Of a stretch of 64,000 bases of DNA, positions 55,918-63,615 are shown in pieces. The stretch is from assembly GCF_001857945.1 (NCBI RefSeq), contig NZ_CP017770.1:4563177-4627176 (forward strand). The letters run 5' to 3'. The stretch's first letter is position 1. Every line of letters begins with the position of its first letter. Origin of the DNA: Paenibacillus crassostreae (GTDB lineage Bacteria; Bacillota; Bacilli; Paenibacillales; Paenibacillaceae). Both the position numbers and the translations under genes were made by a program. The notes beneath the pieces are model-generated. The model was not told the origin of the DNA. It did no database searches and worked only from the letters and a program-made list of their open reading frames with translations.

Positions 55918-56078
55918 CATATAACATTACATTTTTGTCGTCGCTGGCGCTCCTTGGTCGCCAAGAGGGATATCGGAGAAATAGATTCAGGCGACACATT
56001 CGACCGGCTAAGTCTGACGATCCGGTGCTATGCACCTCCTTAAGTCGCTCGAACGTCAGGAATACCAAACGTTATCGG
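55918..56078 (+). repeat. attC-like site 10 (end of cassette 10)
   Basis: R'' CATATAACA, inner stem GGTCGCC...GGCGACA, second stem CGACCGGCTAAGT...CTTAAGTCGCTCGAA, right arm GTCAGGAATACC, core AACGTTATCGG. The 220 bases between the toxin terminator and this site hold no gene. Confidence 0.9.
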
Positions 56079-56103
56079 AAATCTGCGAAAAAAGGAGTTT
56101 ACA

Positions 56104-56668
56104 ATGAAGAAAATAGCTTTAATTACTATACTAATACTTCTAATTACCTTAGCATTAGTTATTGTAATCAATCTATATCCTAAGGAAATTAATTTAAACG
56201 CACAAGGTGTGAAATATAGATTAGGTATTGAGCATAAAAAGACAGAGAAGCTTGTAAATGTAAACATTGAAGGAAAGCTATATAAAAGTATCTCAGGTAA
56301 AAGAAGGTTTACTGGCACTATAGACATTGAGGGAGAAGAAATTCCAGTTCCTGTAGATCAGAGAAAACTAAATATAATATTTACAAATGATGGTTGGGGT
56401 GTGATGAGCTATCATATTTTTGAATTCAAAGAGAATGGTGGAGTAGCGGGTACTGATATTTATCAATATGGTTCAATATTTATAAATAACGATTTCAATA
56501 AGGTGAGTATATTAGTCTCAGACCAAAATCAATTAAATGGAAATGGTGGTACGGCTTGGGGGCAGAAAATGGTCAAATGATAACAGTGCCAGCTAGTAGT
56601 AGATTAGAAGCAATTAGTGTCTCAAATGAATTAATGGAACAATTTTTAAAAGGATATAAATTAGAATG
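56104..56668 (+). pseudogene. Cassette 11: membrane-anchored protein, frameshifted near the end
   Basis: A signal anchor (residues ~4-26) is followed by ~150 extracytoplasmic beta-rich residues (GKRRFTGTIDIEGEEIPVPV, SYHIFEFKENGG). The first frame stops at 56580 after a run of G (GGGGG near 56560). The next frame continues NGQMITVPASSRLEAISVSN to a stop at 56668, which looks like the true C-terminus, so one base was gained or lost, or misread. Family unknown. Cassette start GTTATCGG (56071) pairs exactly with CCGATAAC (56708). Confidence 0.7.
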
Positions 56669-56707
56669 ATTAAACAATTGTAAGAGAAATCAGGAGGTCG
56701 CAGACAT

Positions 56708-56866
56708 CCGATAACACCACATTCCTACTGCGGGCATTCGCCCTTGATCGCCAGAAGTATTTCAAGGAGTATACTCAAGCGATACATTCAACCAGCTAAG
56801 TCTGATGACCCGTTTCCTTCGGTCACTTAAGCAGCTTGGACGTCGGTAATGCACGAACGTTACCTG
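56708..56866 (+). repeat. attC-like site 11 (end of cassette 11)
   Basis: R'' CCGATAACA, ACATTCCTACTGCGG, inner stem GATCGCC...AAGCGATA, AACCAGCTAAGTCTGATGAC, ACTTAAGCAGCTTGGA, right arm GTCGGTAATGC, core AACGTTACCTG. Confidence 0.9.
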
Positions 56867-57172
56867 AAATATCTGGGATAGTGACATATGAAGGGCATTA
56901 AAGAATCGATGATAGTGAAGAACAGGAAGCAATAATGAACAAAAGGTAAAGGATAAGAATAGAAGCGAAAGATCTAAAGAAAAAGCAGTTTTGAAATCAG
57001 CATAGAGGCATTTCGAAAAGAGATAGAAACACATAAAGAAGAATAAATCAAAGCCAAGTGATATCAATGATATGAAAGACAAGAAAAAACTGATTTTTGG
57101 AGACTGTTAGTTAATTCCATCATGATGGTGATAGGCAAGATGGGGAAATAGAGAAAGAAAAGAGGATTTTAA

Positions 57173-57624
57173 ATGTACTTAAACGGTTACAAATATATAT
57201 TCATAAAAATTATAGCTGCTATTGTTTCAACTATTGCATTTACATTGTATGGCTCTTGGAAAACCTACACACCACTATCCGAAAGACTTTATAACGTAGG
57301 GTATAATTCTTTTAGTGGTTTATTGCATTTAATTTTGTTCCATTCTTTTTTATTTTTATAATATTAGGTGTAATCTTATCTCCTATGATTGATAGTATAA
57401 TCTTAAGTAAATTCAATATAAAAGGGATTAAAGGAATCCTAATAATTGTATTGTCTTACTTATTTCTGGGTGTTATCAGTGGCATTATAATTTCCGCTTT
57501 CTTTTTTAGACTTGATGGTATCATTAACTACATTTCTATTTCAATTATAGGTGCTATGATTTTTCTTTTCTTTCAAACATTATTTCAATTTTTGCTTTTT
57601 AAACTAGGATCTAAACAAAAGTAA
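57173..57624 (+). pseudogene. Cassette 12: four-helix membrane protein, frameshifted
   Basis: First frame (57173-57361) encodes a membrane helix and FSGLLHLILFHS. A change in the T-run at 57345-57358 shifts the frame. The second frame then reads FIFIILGVILSPMIDSII through two more helices to the stop at 57624. Together they form ~150 residues with about four helices. Family unknown. The 306 bases before it are cassette leader without genes. Cassette start GTTACCTG (56859) pairs exactly with CAGGTAAC (57671). Confidence 0.7.
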
Positions 57625-57670
57625 AACTGTTGTTGTGACATGAAAGGTAACTCGGAGGAGTCAGATACTT

Positions 57671-57835
57671 CAGGTAACAAAACATTCCTACGTCGTCGCT
57701 ATCGCTCCTCGGTCGCCATGGGGGATTATCTGAGAAGTGGAATCAGGTGACACATCCAACCTGCTAAGTGGTGGAGCCACCCGGACCTACGGTCCTTAAG
57801 CTGCTTGAACGTCGTGAATGCGGAAACGTTATCTG
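57671..57835 (+). repeat. attC-like site 12 (end of cassette 12)
   Basis: R'' CAGGTAACA, AACATTCCTACGTCG, AACCTGCTAAGTGGTGGAGC, CTTAAGCTGCTTGAA, right arm GTCGTGAATGCGG, core AACGTTATCTG. Confidence 0.9.
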
Positions 57836-57868
57836 AAATGCGGTTAATTTATTGAAAGGATTAAAAAA

Positions 57869-58318
57869 ATGAAGAGAACATTTTTAATTACAACGTTAAT
57901 TACTGTTTTGCTTGTTTCAGTTTTAGTTACTCTTCTTAGTTTGGATAAAGATCAAAAGTTACTATCAGCTAGTGAACTAAAGGAGAGTTTTAAGAAGGTT
58001 GAAGATAATGGTGAGTTTTCTTTTGATTCGATAACAAATTTCGAATGGGATACTCTTTATCTTCTTACACCGTACAGTTCAATTGATCAAATTAAAGATA
58101 TTAGGGGAATCAAAAACATTGATACTAACATATCTGAAAGTGATTCAATTAATTTGTTGGTCTTCTCGAAAGAAAATAAAGTAGTTACTTATCTTGACTT
58201 TCCAAGAATTTATGGAGATTTTGCTTACGTAACACAAAAACAGTATGAAAGACATAAAGCAGTGTTTATATTAGATAGAAATGAAATTACTATTAACTTA
58301 AAGAATAAATATAAATAA
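57869..58318 (+). CDS. Cassette 13: membrane-anchored or exported protein, unknown
   Basis: 149 residues. N-terminal signal or anchor (MKRTFLITTLITVLLVSVLV) followed by a ~120-residue extracytoplasmic domain with FEWDTLYLLTPYSSIDQIK. That motif recurs in small secreted proteins of Firmicutes, but I cannot name the family. Cassette start GTTATCTG (57828) pairs with CATATAAC (58352) at 7 of 8 positions. Confidence 0.7.
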   Translation: MKRTFLITTLITVLLVSVLVTLLSLDKDQKLLSASELKESFKKVEDNGEFSFDSITNFEWDTLYLLTPYSSIDQIKDIRGIKNIDTNISESDSINLLVFSKENKVVTYLDFPRIYGDFAYVTQKQYERHKAVFILDRNEITINLKNKYK

Positions 58319-58351
58319 ATTGTTTAAGAATTTCGGAGAGGAACCGCACAT

Positions 58352-58523
58352 CATATAACATCGCATTTAACGCTGCGAGCCGGTATAAGCCCATCCCTTG
58401 GTCCGGAAGAGGCAATTCGGGGAAGTGGATTCACCGGACACATTCAACCGGCTAAGTGGTGGAGCCACCCGGACCTACGGTCCTTAAGCTGCTTGAACGT
58501 CGTGAATGCGGAAACGTTATATG
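58352..58523 (+). repeat. attC-like site 13 (end of cassette 13)
   Basis: R'' CATATAACA, inner stem GGTCCGG...CCGGACA, AACCGGCTAAGTGGTGGAGC, CTTAAGCTGCTTGAA, GTCGTGAATGCGG, core AACGTTATATG. Its right 90 bases are nearly identical to site 12, while the left arm differs, which suggests recombination between sites. Confidence 0.9.
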
Positions 58524-58566
58524 AAAGATCGGCAATAAAAACCGAGATAGATCTGGAGGCGCATGA

Positions 58567-59037
58567 TTGATAGAATACCGAAGAATTGAAGAGATAGATA
58601 CTGAAACGATTCGAAGTTTAATGGAACATTACTCATTACAGTTCCCAAGATTTATTATCAATTATTACCCTGAACGATGGAGCAAGTACTTGAAGGAACA
58701 GAACGATTCAGAATACTGGGTAGCCACAATTGACGATGAAGTTGTTGGGCATGCAGGATATTTATACAATGTTGAGTTAAAATTATACGAAATTGTGGGT
58801 GTTGTCGTATCTAGCCAACACCAAAGGAAAGGGATTGGAAAACAACTTCTACATATTTTGTGTGATAGAGTTAGAGATCGTGGTATGAACAAGGTAGCTT
58901 TGTAAACATTAGGACATCCAGGTAATGAGGAGGCTATAAGGTTTTATAGGTCGATTGGATACACGGAGATTAAATACGAAAAAGACTTTTTTAGACCAGA
59001 CTACTCACGAGTAGCATTTATGAAAGAGCTTTTATGA
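58567..59037 (+). pseudogene. Cassette 14: GNAT acetyltransferase with an internal stop
   Basis: 157-codon GNAT-type frame interrupted once by an in-frame TAA at 58903-58905. Before it: VGVVVSSQHQRKGIGKQLLH (acetyl-CoA loop). After it: LGHPGNEEAIRFYRSIGYTE and KDFFRPDYSR (C-terminal motif B), ending at TGA 59037. A TAT/TAC to TAA change at the usual Y position explains the break. Cassette start GTTATATG (58516) pairs exactly with CATATAAC (59061). Confidence 0.85.
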
Positions 59038-59060
59038 GTATATTCAAAGTGGGCCGACAT

Positions 59061-59205
59061 CATATAACAATGCATTTTATATAACAATGCATTTTAGCTG
59101 CGTCGCATACGCTCCTAGGTCGCCTGGATGGAGGAAATCAGGCGACACATCCAACTGGCTAAGTGTCGGAGCCACTTGAACGTCAGGAATGCCAAACGTT
59201 ATACG
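59061..59205 (+). repeat. attC-like site 14 with duplicated left end
   Basis: R'' CATATAACA, followed by a perfect 17-bp tandem duplication (ATATAACAATGCATTTT at 59062-59078 and 59079-59095). Inner stem GGTCGCC...GGCGACA, a shortened second stem (CAACTGGCTAAGTG...CACTTGAA), right arm GTCAGGAATGCC, core AACGTTATACG. Confidence 0.88.
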
Positions 59206-59251
59206 CAATAACCTAGTTAATTATGATGATTCAATGAAAGGATATCTTTAT

Positions 59252-59773
59252 ATGAATATAAGTTTAAAGTTCGGTGATACAAATTTTATTGGATTAGTGA
59301 ACGCTCAGGATTATAAATCTTTTGTTAATGAAGACTGGGAGTTGATTGAACTATTAAATCATTTTAGTAATGAAATGATAAACGAAGTAATTTAGTATAC
59401 CAGATGACAAATAAGGGAATCGAACATTCATGGAATATAGATGTAGGAATAGGTTTAGAAATAACTGATGAAAATTACTTTAGGAAGGCAGAAGGATATA
59501 TTAGTGTTACAACCAACAAACTTTACATTGTAGATTATGATTGTTTAACTATGGCTGCTCAATTTGAAGATGAAGAAGTCCCAGATGATAATTGCGAGAA
59601 AAACCAAATAAAAAATAAATAACGGGAAGTATAAAGTGGTTTTATACCAGTACTATAATGTTGATGAAGACAAATTTATTGGTAGAAATAATATTGATAT
59701 TAGGATTATTTTTATAGAGGTTTCTGAAATTAAAGATCAGGCTAATAAGGTTTTTTGGTGCACGTACTATTAG
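59252..59773 (+). pseudogene. Cassette 15: broken hypothetical gene
   Basis: Three consecutive frames without a single long one. Frame 1 (from ATG 59252) encodes MNISLKFGDTNFIGLVNAQD to 59395; the second (59404-59622) contains ISVTTNKLYIVDYDCLTMAA. A third, lacking a start, reads YKVVLYQYYNVDEDKFIGRN to TAG 59773. They may be fragments of one ~170-residue gene with two frameshifts, or two genes. No family recognised. Cassette start GTTATACG (59198) corresponds to a decayed GCGTACAA at 59805. Confidence 0.5.
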
Positions 59774-59804
59774 ATTTCTCTAGCATTTCGAAGAAGAGGG
59801 TACT

Positions 59805-59886
59805 GCGTACAAACCAGCTAAGTCTGACAATCCGTTCCTATGGTCACTTAAGCTGCTTGAACGTCAGGAATGCCAAATATTATCGG
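59805..59886 (+). repeat. attC-like site 15, left arm deleted and core mutated
   Basis: GCGTAC leads directly into AAACCAGCTAAGTCTGACAATC, so the left arm and inner stem are gone. Second stem and right arm GTCAGGAATGCC remain. The core reads AATATTATCGG instead of AACGTTATCGG, losing the G of G^TT at 59879. Probably a dead site. Confidence 0.8.
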
Positions 59887-60176
59887 AAATCCCTAATTGG
59901 TTGAAAACAGAAAAAGTGCAATTATTAATGCAAAGGGAATGAAAAATCACGACTACACATTTCACGTATGATACAGGAGGTCGCGATACGTAAGATTAAC
60001 TGGGCCGAGTCCCCACAGTCTATAAATAGAAAATCAATATAAAAGTTACCTAAGAAACGAATGATTTGCTAGTAAAATTCGAAGGGTTGAACAGCAACAG
60101 ATACCATCAAAAGGCCGGACCTAGCAAAGCCTATTAATTCATAATAATTAAGGAGAATAATTATTTGATGGATTAA

Positions 60177-60339
60177 TATTAATAGTGGGTTCACCGTTGG
60201 CTGGGGAACACTTGCATTAATTAATGCAGGATTAGCACAAGGAAAGGAATAGAAGTGGGCTTAATTGGTTTTTAATTTCATTATTAATTGGACCATTAGC
60301 AACGCTATTCATCGTGGTATGGGATAGGAAGGATTAATA
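60177..60339 (+). pseudogene. Cassette 16: small membrane-protein remnant
   Basis: One frame reads GFTVGWGTLALINAGLAQGK before a stop at about 60250; the next frame continues GLNWFLISLLIGPLATLFIV to a stop near 60339. Joined, they form the end of a two-helix protein of the type found in phage superinfection-immunity-like families. No intact start. The 290 bases before it carry no gene. Cassette start (A)TTATCGG (59879) pairs with CCGATAAC (60370) except at the mutated base. Confidence 0.5.
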
Positions 60340-60369
60340 TTTGCAAGATTATCGAGAGGTCAGGGACAT

Positions 60370-60523
60370 CCGATAACATCATATTCACGCTTCGGGCCTA
60401 GCGACCCTCGGTCCGCGAGAAGCAATCGGCAGGAGAGTGGTTTCTGCGGATACATCCGCACCACGGCCGGCTGCTGGGTAGCCTTAAGTTGGTGGGATGT
60501 CGTGAATACACGAACGTTATCGG
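60370..60523 (+). repeat. attC-like site 16 (end of cassette 16)
   Basis: R'' CCGATAACA, left arm ATATTCACGCTTCGGG, inner stem GGTCCGC...GCGGATA, second stem CCGCACCACGG... GTTGGTGGGA, right arm GTCGTGAATACAC, core AACGTTATCGG. Confidence 0.88.
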
Positions 60524-60650
60524 AAATCAGCGCAATACATTAAACTTTTTAAAACCATATGTATTCAACTAACGGGCACTATTGTTAGAAGGATATTCTA
60601 AACAAATGTAGATTATTGAACGATGACCAAAAAGAATGGAGTGGAACTAC

Positions 60651-60993
60651 ATGAATAAAATACTTTGCATTTAGAGGGCTTGCGGTCTTATTGTTTAGTC
60701 TTTATTTTACTCTATTTTCAGTTTAGTTGGGTTTTGTTTTCGTTTTGTTATTGGCTCCAGATGTATCAATGATGGGATATCTAATTAATAATAAGGTGGG
60801 GGCTATACTCTATAATTTAATACACACATACACCTTAGCAATATTAGTTATCATCTGCGGATTGTTATTATCAAGCCAACTTGTTTTAGCGTTAGGTTTA
60901 ATATTGTCTTCTCATATTGGAATGGATAGGATGGTAGGTTATGGATTGAAATATCCTACAAATTTTAAAGATACGCATTTAAAGCGTGTTTGA
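60651..60993 (+). pseudogene. Cassette 17: DUF4260 membrane protein, N-terminus broken
   Basis: C-terminal 88 codons intact: FVFVLLLAPDVSMMGYLINN, then SHIGMDRMVGYGLKYPTNFK and DTHLKRV, diagnostic of DUF4260 (normally ~115-120 residues). Upstream, after ATG 60651, a frameshift near 60670 and a TAG at 60724-60726 interrupt FRGLAVLLFSLYFTLFSV, the normal first helix. Translation from TTG 60727 alone would lack that helix. Cassette start GTTATCGG (60516) does not pair with the R'' found after it (CATTTAAC). Confidence 0.8.
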
Positions 60994-61069
60994 TAACCTC
61001 ATTAAACGGGTAACGATAGTTTAAGATTGCAAGAAAAATTTGTAGGTAATTCGAAGAAGGCGCTGACAT

Positions 61070-61160
61070 CATTTAACACCATGTTCCCACTGCAATCGCT
61101 AACGCTCCCCTGATCTGCCGGAGTGTTTTCAAGGAAGAGAATTCAGCAGACACATCCAAC
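61070..61160 (+). repeat. attC-like site 17, truncated: right edge of the array
   Basis: R'' CATTTAACA, CATGTTCCCACTGCAATCGCTAACG-like left arm, inner stem GATCTGCC...AGCAGACA, then CACATCCAACTC joins directly to phosphoglycerate mutase sequence. Right arm and GTTA core absent. Confidence 0.8.
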
Positions 61161-61161
61161 T

Positions 61162-61724
61162 CCTATACGTCTGTTCTCAAACGAGCTATAAGAACCTTAT
61201 GGATATTCTAGATGAGATGAATTTAATGTGGATTCCTGTACATAAATCATGGATGCTGAATGAGAGGCACTATGGTGCATTACAAGGTTTAAATAAAGCC
61301 GAAACGGCTGCCAAATATGGCGAAGCGCAAGTTGATCTCTGGAGGAGGTCTGTTGACGTAAGACCACCTGCACTTGAACAGAGTGATAAGAGATACGATG
61401 GTTCTAATCCCAAATACAAAGATATAGTCGATCTGATTCCCTTGACTGAAAATCTGGCGGAAACAGAGGGAAGAGTTCTGAATTACTGGCATAACGTCAT
61501 AAAGACTTCAATTCTGGCTAATCAGAATGTTATTATATCTGCACATGGCAATACCATTCGAGCTTGTTCAATATCCGGATGATATCCCATCAGACGGCAT
61601 TGCAGATCTGAACATTCCAACGGGTATACCACTTGTTTATGAATTAGATGACAAATTAAAAGCGATAGAACACCATTATTTGGGAATTAGCGAAGTTACT
61701 TCAGGGCCGAGTGATAGAGCTTAA
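61162..61724 (+). pseudogene. gpmA: 2,3-bisphosphoglycerate-dependent phosphoglycerate mutase, 5'-truncated and frameshifted
   Basis: The frame starts mid-gene with YTSVLKRAIRTLW, shifts by one base near 61207, and continues LDEMNLMWIPVHKSWMLNER, HYGALQGLNKAETAAKYGE and SAHGNTIRA (catalytic His). A second shift near 61560 leads to [20 protein letters not shown] to the stop at 61724. About 85 N-terminal residues, including the first catalytic RHG motif, are missing where the array joins. Non-functional. Confidence 0.9.
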
Positions 61725-61796
61725 AACCCATCTTTACTAAAGGTGGCGTATCTCAAATGACTGTCAGATTAGAAAAGGAAGGAGTCATAGGCATAC

Positions 61797-62381
61797 TATA
61801 TCTCAATGATACAAGGTAATTGATCCCGATTTTCTTTGCCCGTTTAATTGGTATTTGCCTGCGTTTGTATTCTTCAAAACCTAATTTAGAATAGAGTTTC
61901 ATGGCTGGAATATTGGTATCGGCGACTTCTTCAATCAAATAAACCTCATATGGTGTATGCTCAAGAATATGACGAATCATTTGCGAAGCAACGCCTTGCC
62001 CCTGAATTCGGCGGCCGTCCCTACAAATTCAATGGAGCCTACAGCAGGTGAAGGATGAACAAAGGGAGTTTCAAATTCTTTTTTCAAGAAAATACCGGCC
62101 ATAGTGCCTCTATAAAAGCCTAAATGTTTGCGAAGTTCCTTTTTATCCAGTTTAACCGAAAGTGAAGTTCCATCCGTACAAGCAGCCATTCCGACCACTT
62201 GCCCCTTGTATAAAGCCACATAAAATTGGTCCAAAACGAAGATATGGGCGAACGCTGCAGCAATCCTTTTCGGATCCTTAGAGAAAAACCCAAGCCACTG
62301 TGTGAATCCCTCTGCGAATATTTCAGATATTCCTCGCCTCACATCAAATTCTGCTTGATCAGCTCTAAACACGTTAATCAT
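61797..62381 (-). pseudogene. GNAT acetyltransferase, frameshifted
   Basis: N-terminal part (62381-61990) contains HIFVLDQFYVALYKGQVVGM and VGSIEFVGTAAEFRG. The expected acetyl-CoA loop (GRRIQGQGVASQMIRHIL) is split by a frameshift near 62005. The C-terminal part shows VADTNIPAMKLYSKLGFEEYKRR and runs on to the end of its frame (at latest 61753). Located just behind the TetR gene, 8 bases apart. Confidence 0.8.
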
Positions 62382-62388
62382 GGCATGG

Positions 62389-63001
62389 TCACTTCCTTTC
62401 CTTCAATAGAAATGCGGTGAGGATAGCTGGTGAGGGCATGGTAAAGTTGCTCTTTAGTAATACTTTCATCTGAGCCAAACCCTGAATCGATGCATAAAAA
62501 AGGACAGCCATTTCCTGCGCATCACCCGAGTAAAATTCCCCAAGCTGCTGGCCCTTGCGAATGAGCTGTGCCGTAGAATCAAGCAGCCTGGCATTTACCT
62601 GGAGGATTTCTTCATAATGTTTTGAGGCTGTGGCAGATCCAGCTAATAGCGATTGATTAATAAGGATCAGTAGATGGGTTAGTTCCTCCCCATTGATCAT
62701 GTCCGTGTAGACTTCGTCGACAAAACTGTGCCATTAACTTTTTAGGGGATTGATCGGTTTCAAAGAAAGTAATATTACGATTCAATCCTTCAACCGCGTA
62801 GTCAACCAATTCGTTAAATAACTGATCCTTCGTTTTGTAATGACGATACAGAAGTCCAATACTAATGCCAGCTGTATCCGCGATATCTTGAACATTCGTC
62901 GAGCCGAAACCTTGATGAACAAATAACTGCATCGCAGCTGAATGAATTTTTTCCCTAGTGGCATTGCGCATTTCTTCAAACTGTTCCTTGCTACGCGGCA
63001 A
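62389..63001 (-). pseudogene. TetR-family regulator, frameshifted
   Basis: N-terminal HTH (63001-62657): TREKIHSAAMQLFVHQGFGS, TNVQDIADTAGISIGLLYRH, YKTKDQLF. A shift near 62700-62710 leads to the effector-domain half (62700-62389), with LTHLLILINQSLLAGSATAS. Together ~200 residues, the normal TetR size. It would have regulated the GNAT gene downstream. Confidence 0.85.
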
Positions 63002-63084
63002 ACAATTCGCTCCTTTTTAATGAATGAGTTTTTACTCATTATATAATATTGAAAGTAGAATAACAACATTCAACTCCAGTTAGA

Positions 63085-63162
63085 AAAACTGCCCATTAGC
63101 TCAATGAGGTCACGACAGTCTAACACTTTATTTTTCAGTCTATAACTTATTTTCTTTGGACA
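63085..63162 (-). mobile_element. Second Tn7-like right end
   Basis: CAGTCTAACACTTTATTTTTC and CAGTCTATAACTTATTTTC, then TTTGGACA (end at 63162). Read on the minus strand it is TGTCCAAA + GAAAATAAGTTATAGACTG, the same arrangement as the element ending at 54312. The adjacent inner block AACTGCCC.TTAG is also shared with 54195-54208. No left end was found, so the TetR-GNAT pair may or may not have been its cargo. Confidence 0.7.
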
Positions 63163-63241
63163 TCTGTCACAGACTAATATTGGAAGGAGAGTATTTCTTA
63201 GATGAGTTGACTTTTTTATTTTAGAGGAAAACAATAGTTTT

Positions 63242-63463
63242 ATGACTATCGAACAATATTCTTTAAAAGATGATCGGGATAACAACACATGTGGGTCCAT
63301 CGGCGAATCCATGGGGATGGATAAATCTAATGTGTCGTATCATCTCAAGATTTTGTATGAAGCTGATTTAATAAGTGTCACACGAATGGGTCAGAATAAG
63401 TTCAGTCAGCTTCGAGAAGATACGATTGTCGAATTTTTACCGGGTTTCTTGGACAGGTTATAA
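63242..63463 (+). CDS. ArsR-type regulator, N-terminally altered or partial
   Basis: 73 codons, of which the last ~60 are a winged helix: RDNNTCGSIGESMGMDKSNV, SYHLKILYEADLISVTRMGQ and QLREDTIVEFLPGFLDRL. The first ~12 residues do not look like an ArsR start, and the frame lies right after the Tn7-like end, so the original N-terminus may have been lost. It precedes, and may have regulated, the oxidoreductase at 63616. Confidence 0.65.
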   Translation: MTIEQYSLKDDRDNNTCGSIGESMGMDKSNVSYHLKILYEADLISVTRMGQNKFSQLREDTIVEFLPGFLDRL

Positions 63464-63615
63464 TATGTCCGGAAACCCATTATTTTTCAATGAGTTTGAA
63501 AGTTTTATAACTATTTGATAATAGAATTGCGATAGTCATGAAATGTGGTTATATAGTTTTAGGGTAATGAAATAAAGGCGGTAACACAAATTAAATTAAA
63601 TGGAGTAGTGATCAT

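Noticed and set aside
59189..59251. An in-frame earlier start for the first frame of cassette 15 (at 59189).
   Set aside because: It would begin inside the attC-like core AACGTTATACG; ATG 59252 lies after the cassette start and is more plausible.
28845..61160. The repeats might be riboswitches or other structured leader RNAs, since they covary and sit between genes.
   Set aside because: They lie after, not before, their genes within each cassette; their outer ends pair across the gene rather than within the repeat; and the genes are unrelated. A recombination site explains all three, a leader RNA does not.
28845..61160. The regular repeats could be a CRISPR array.
   Set aside because: Units are mostly 145-180 bp and imperfect, separated by whole genes of 0.4-1.9 kb; no short identical repeats with equal spacers and no cas genes.
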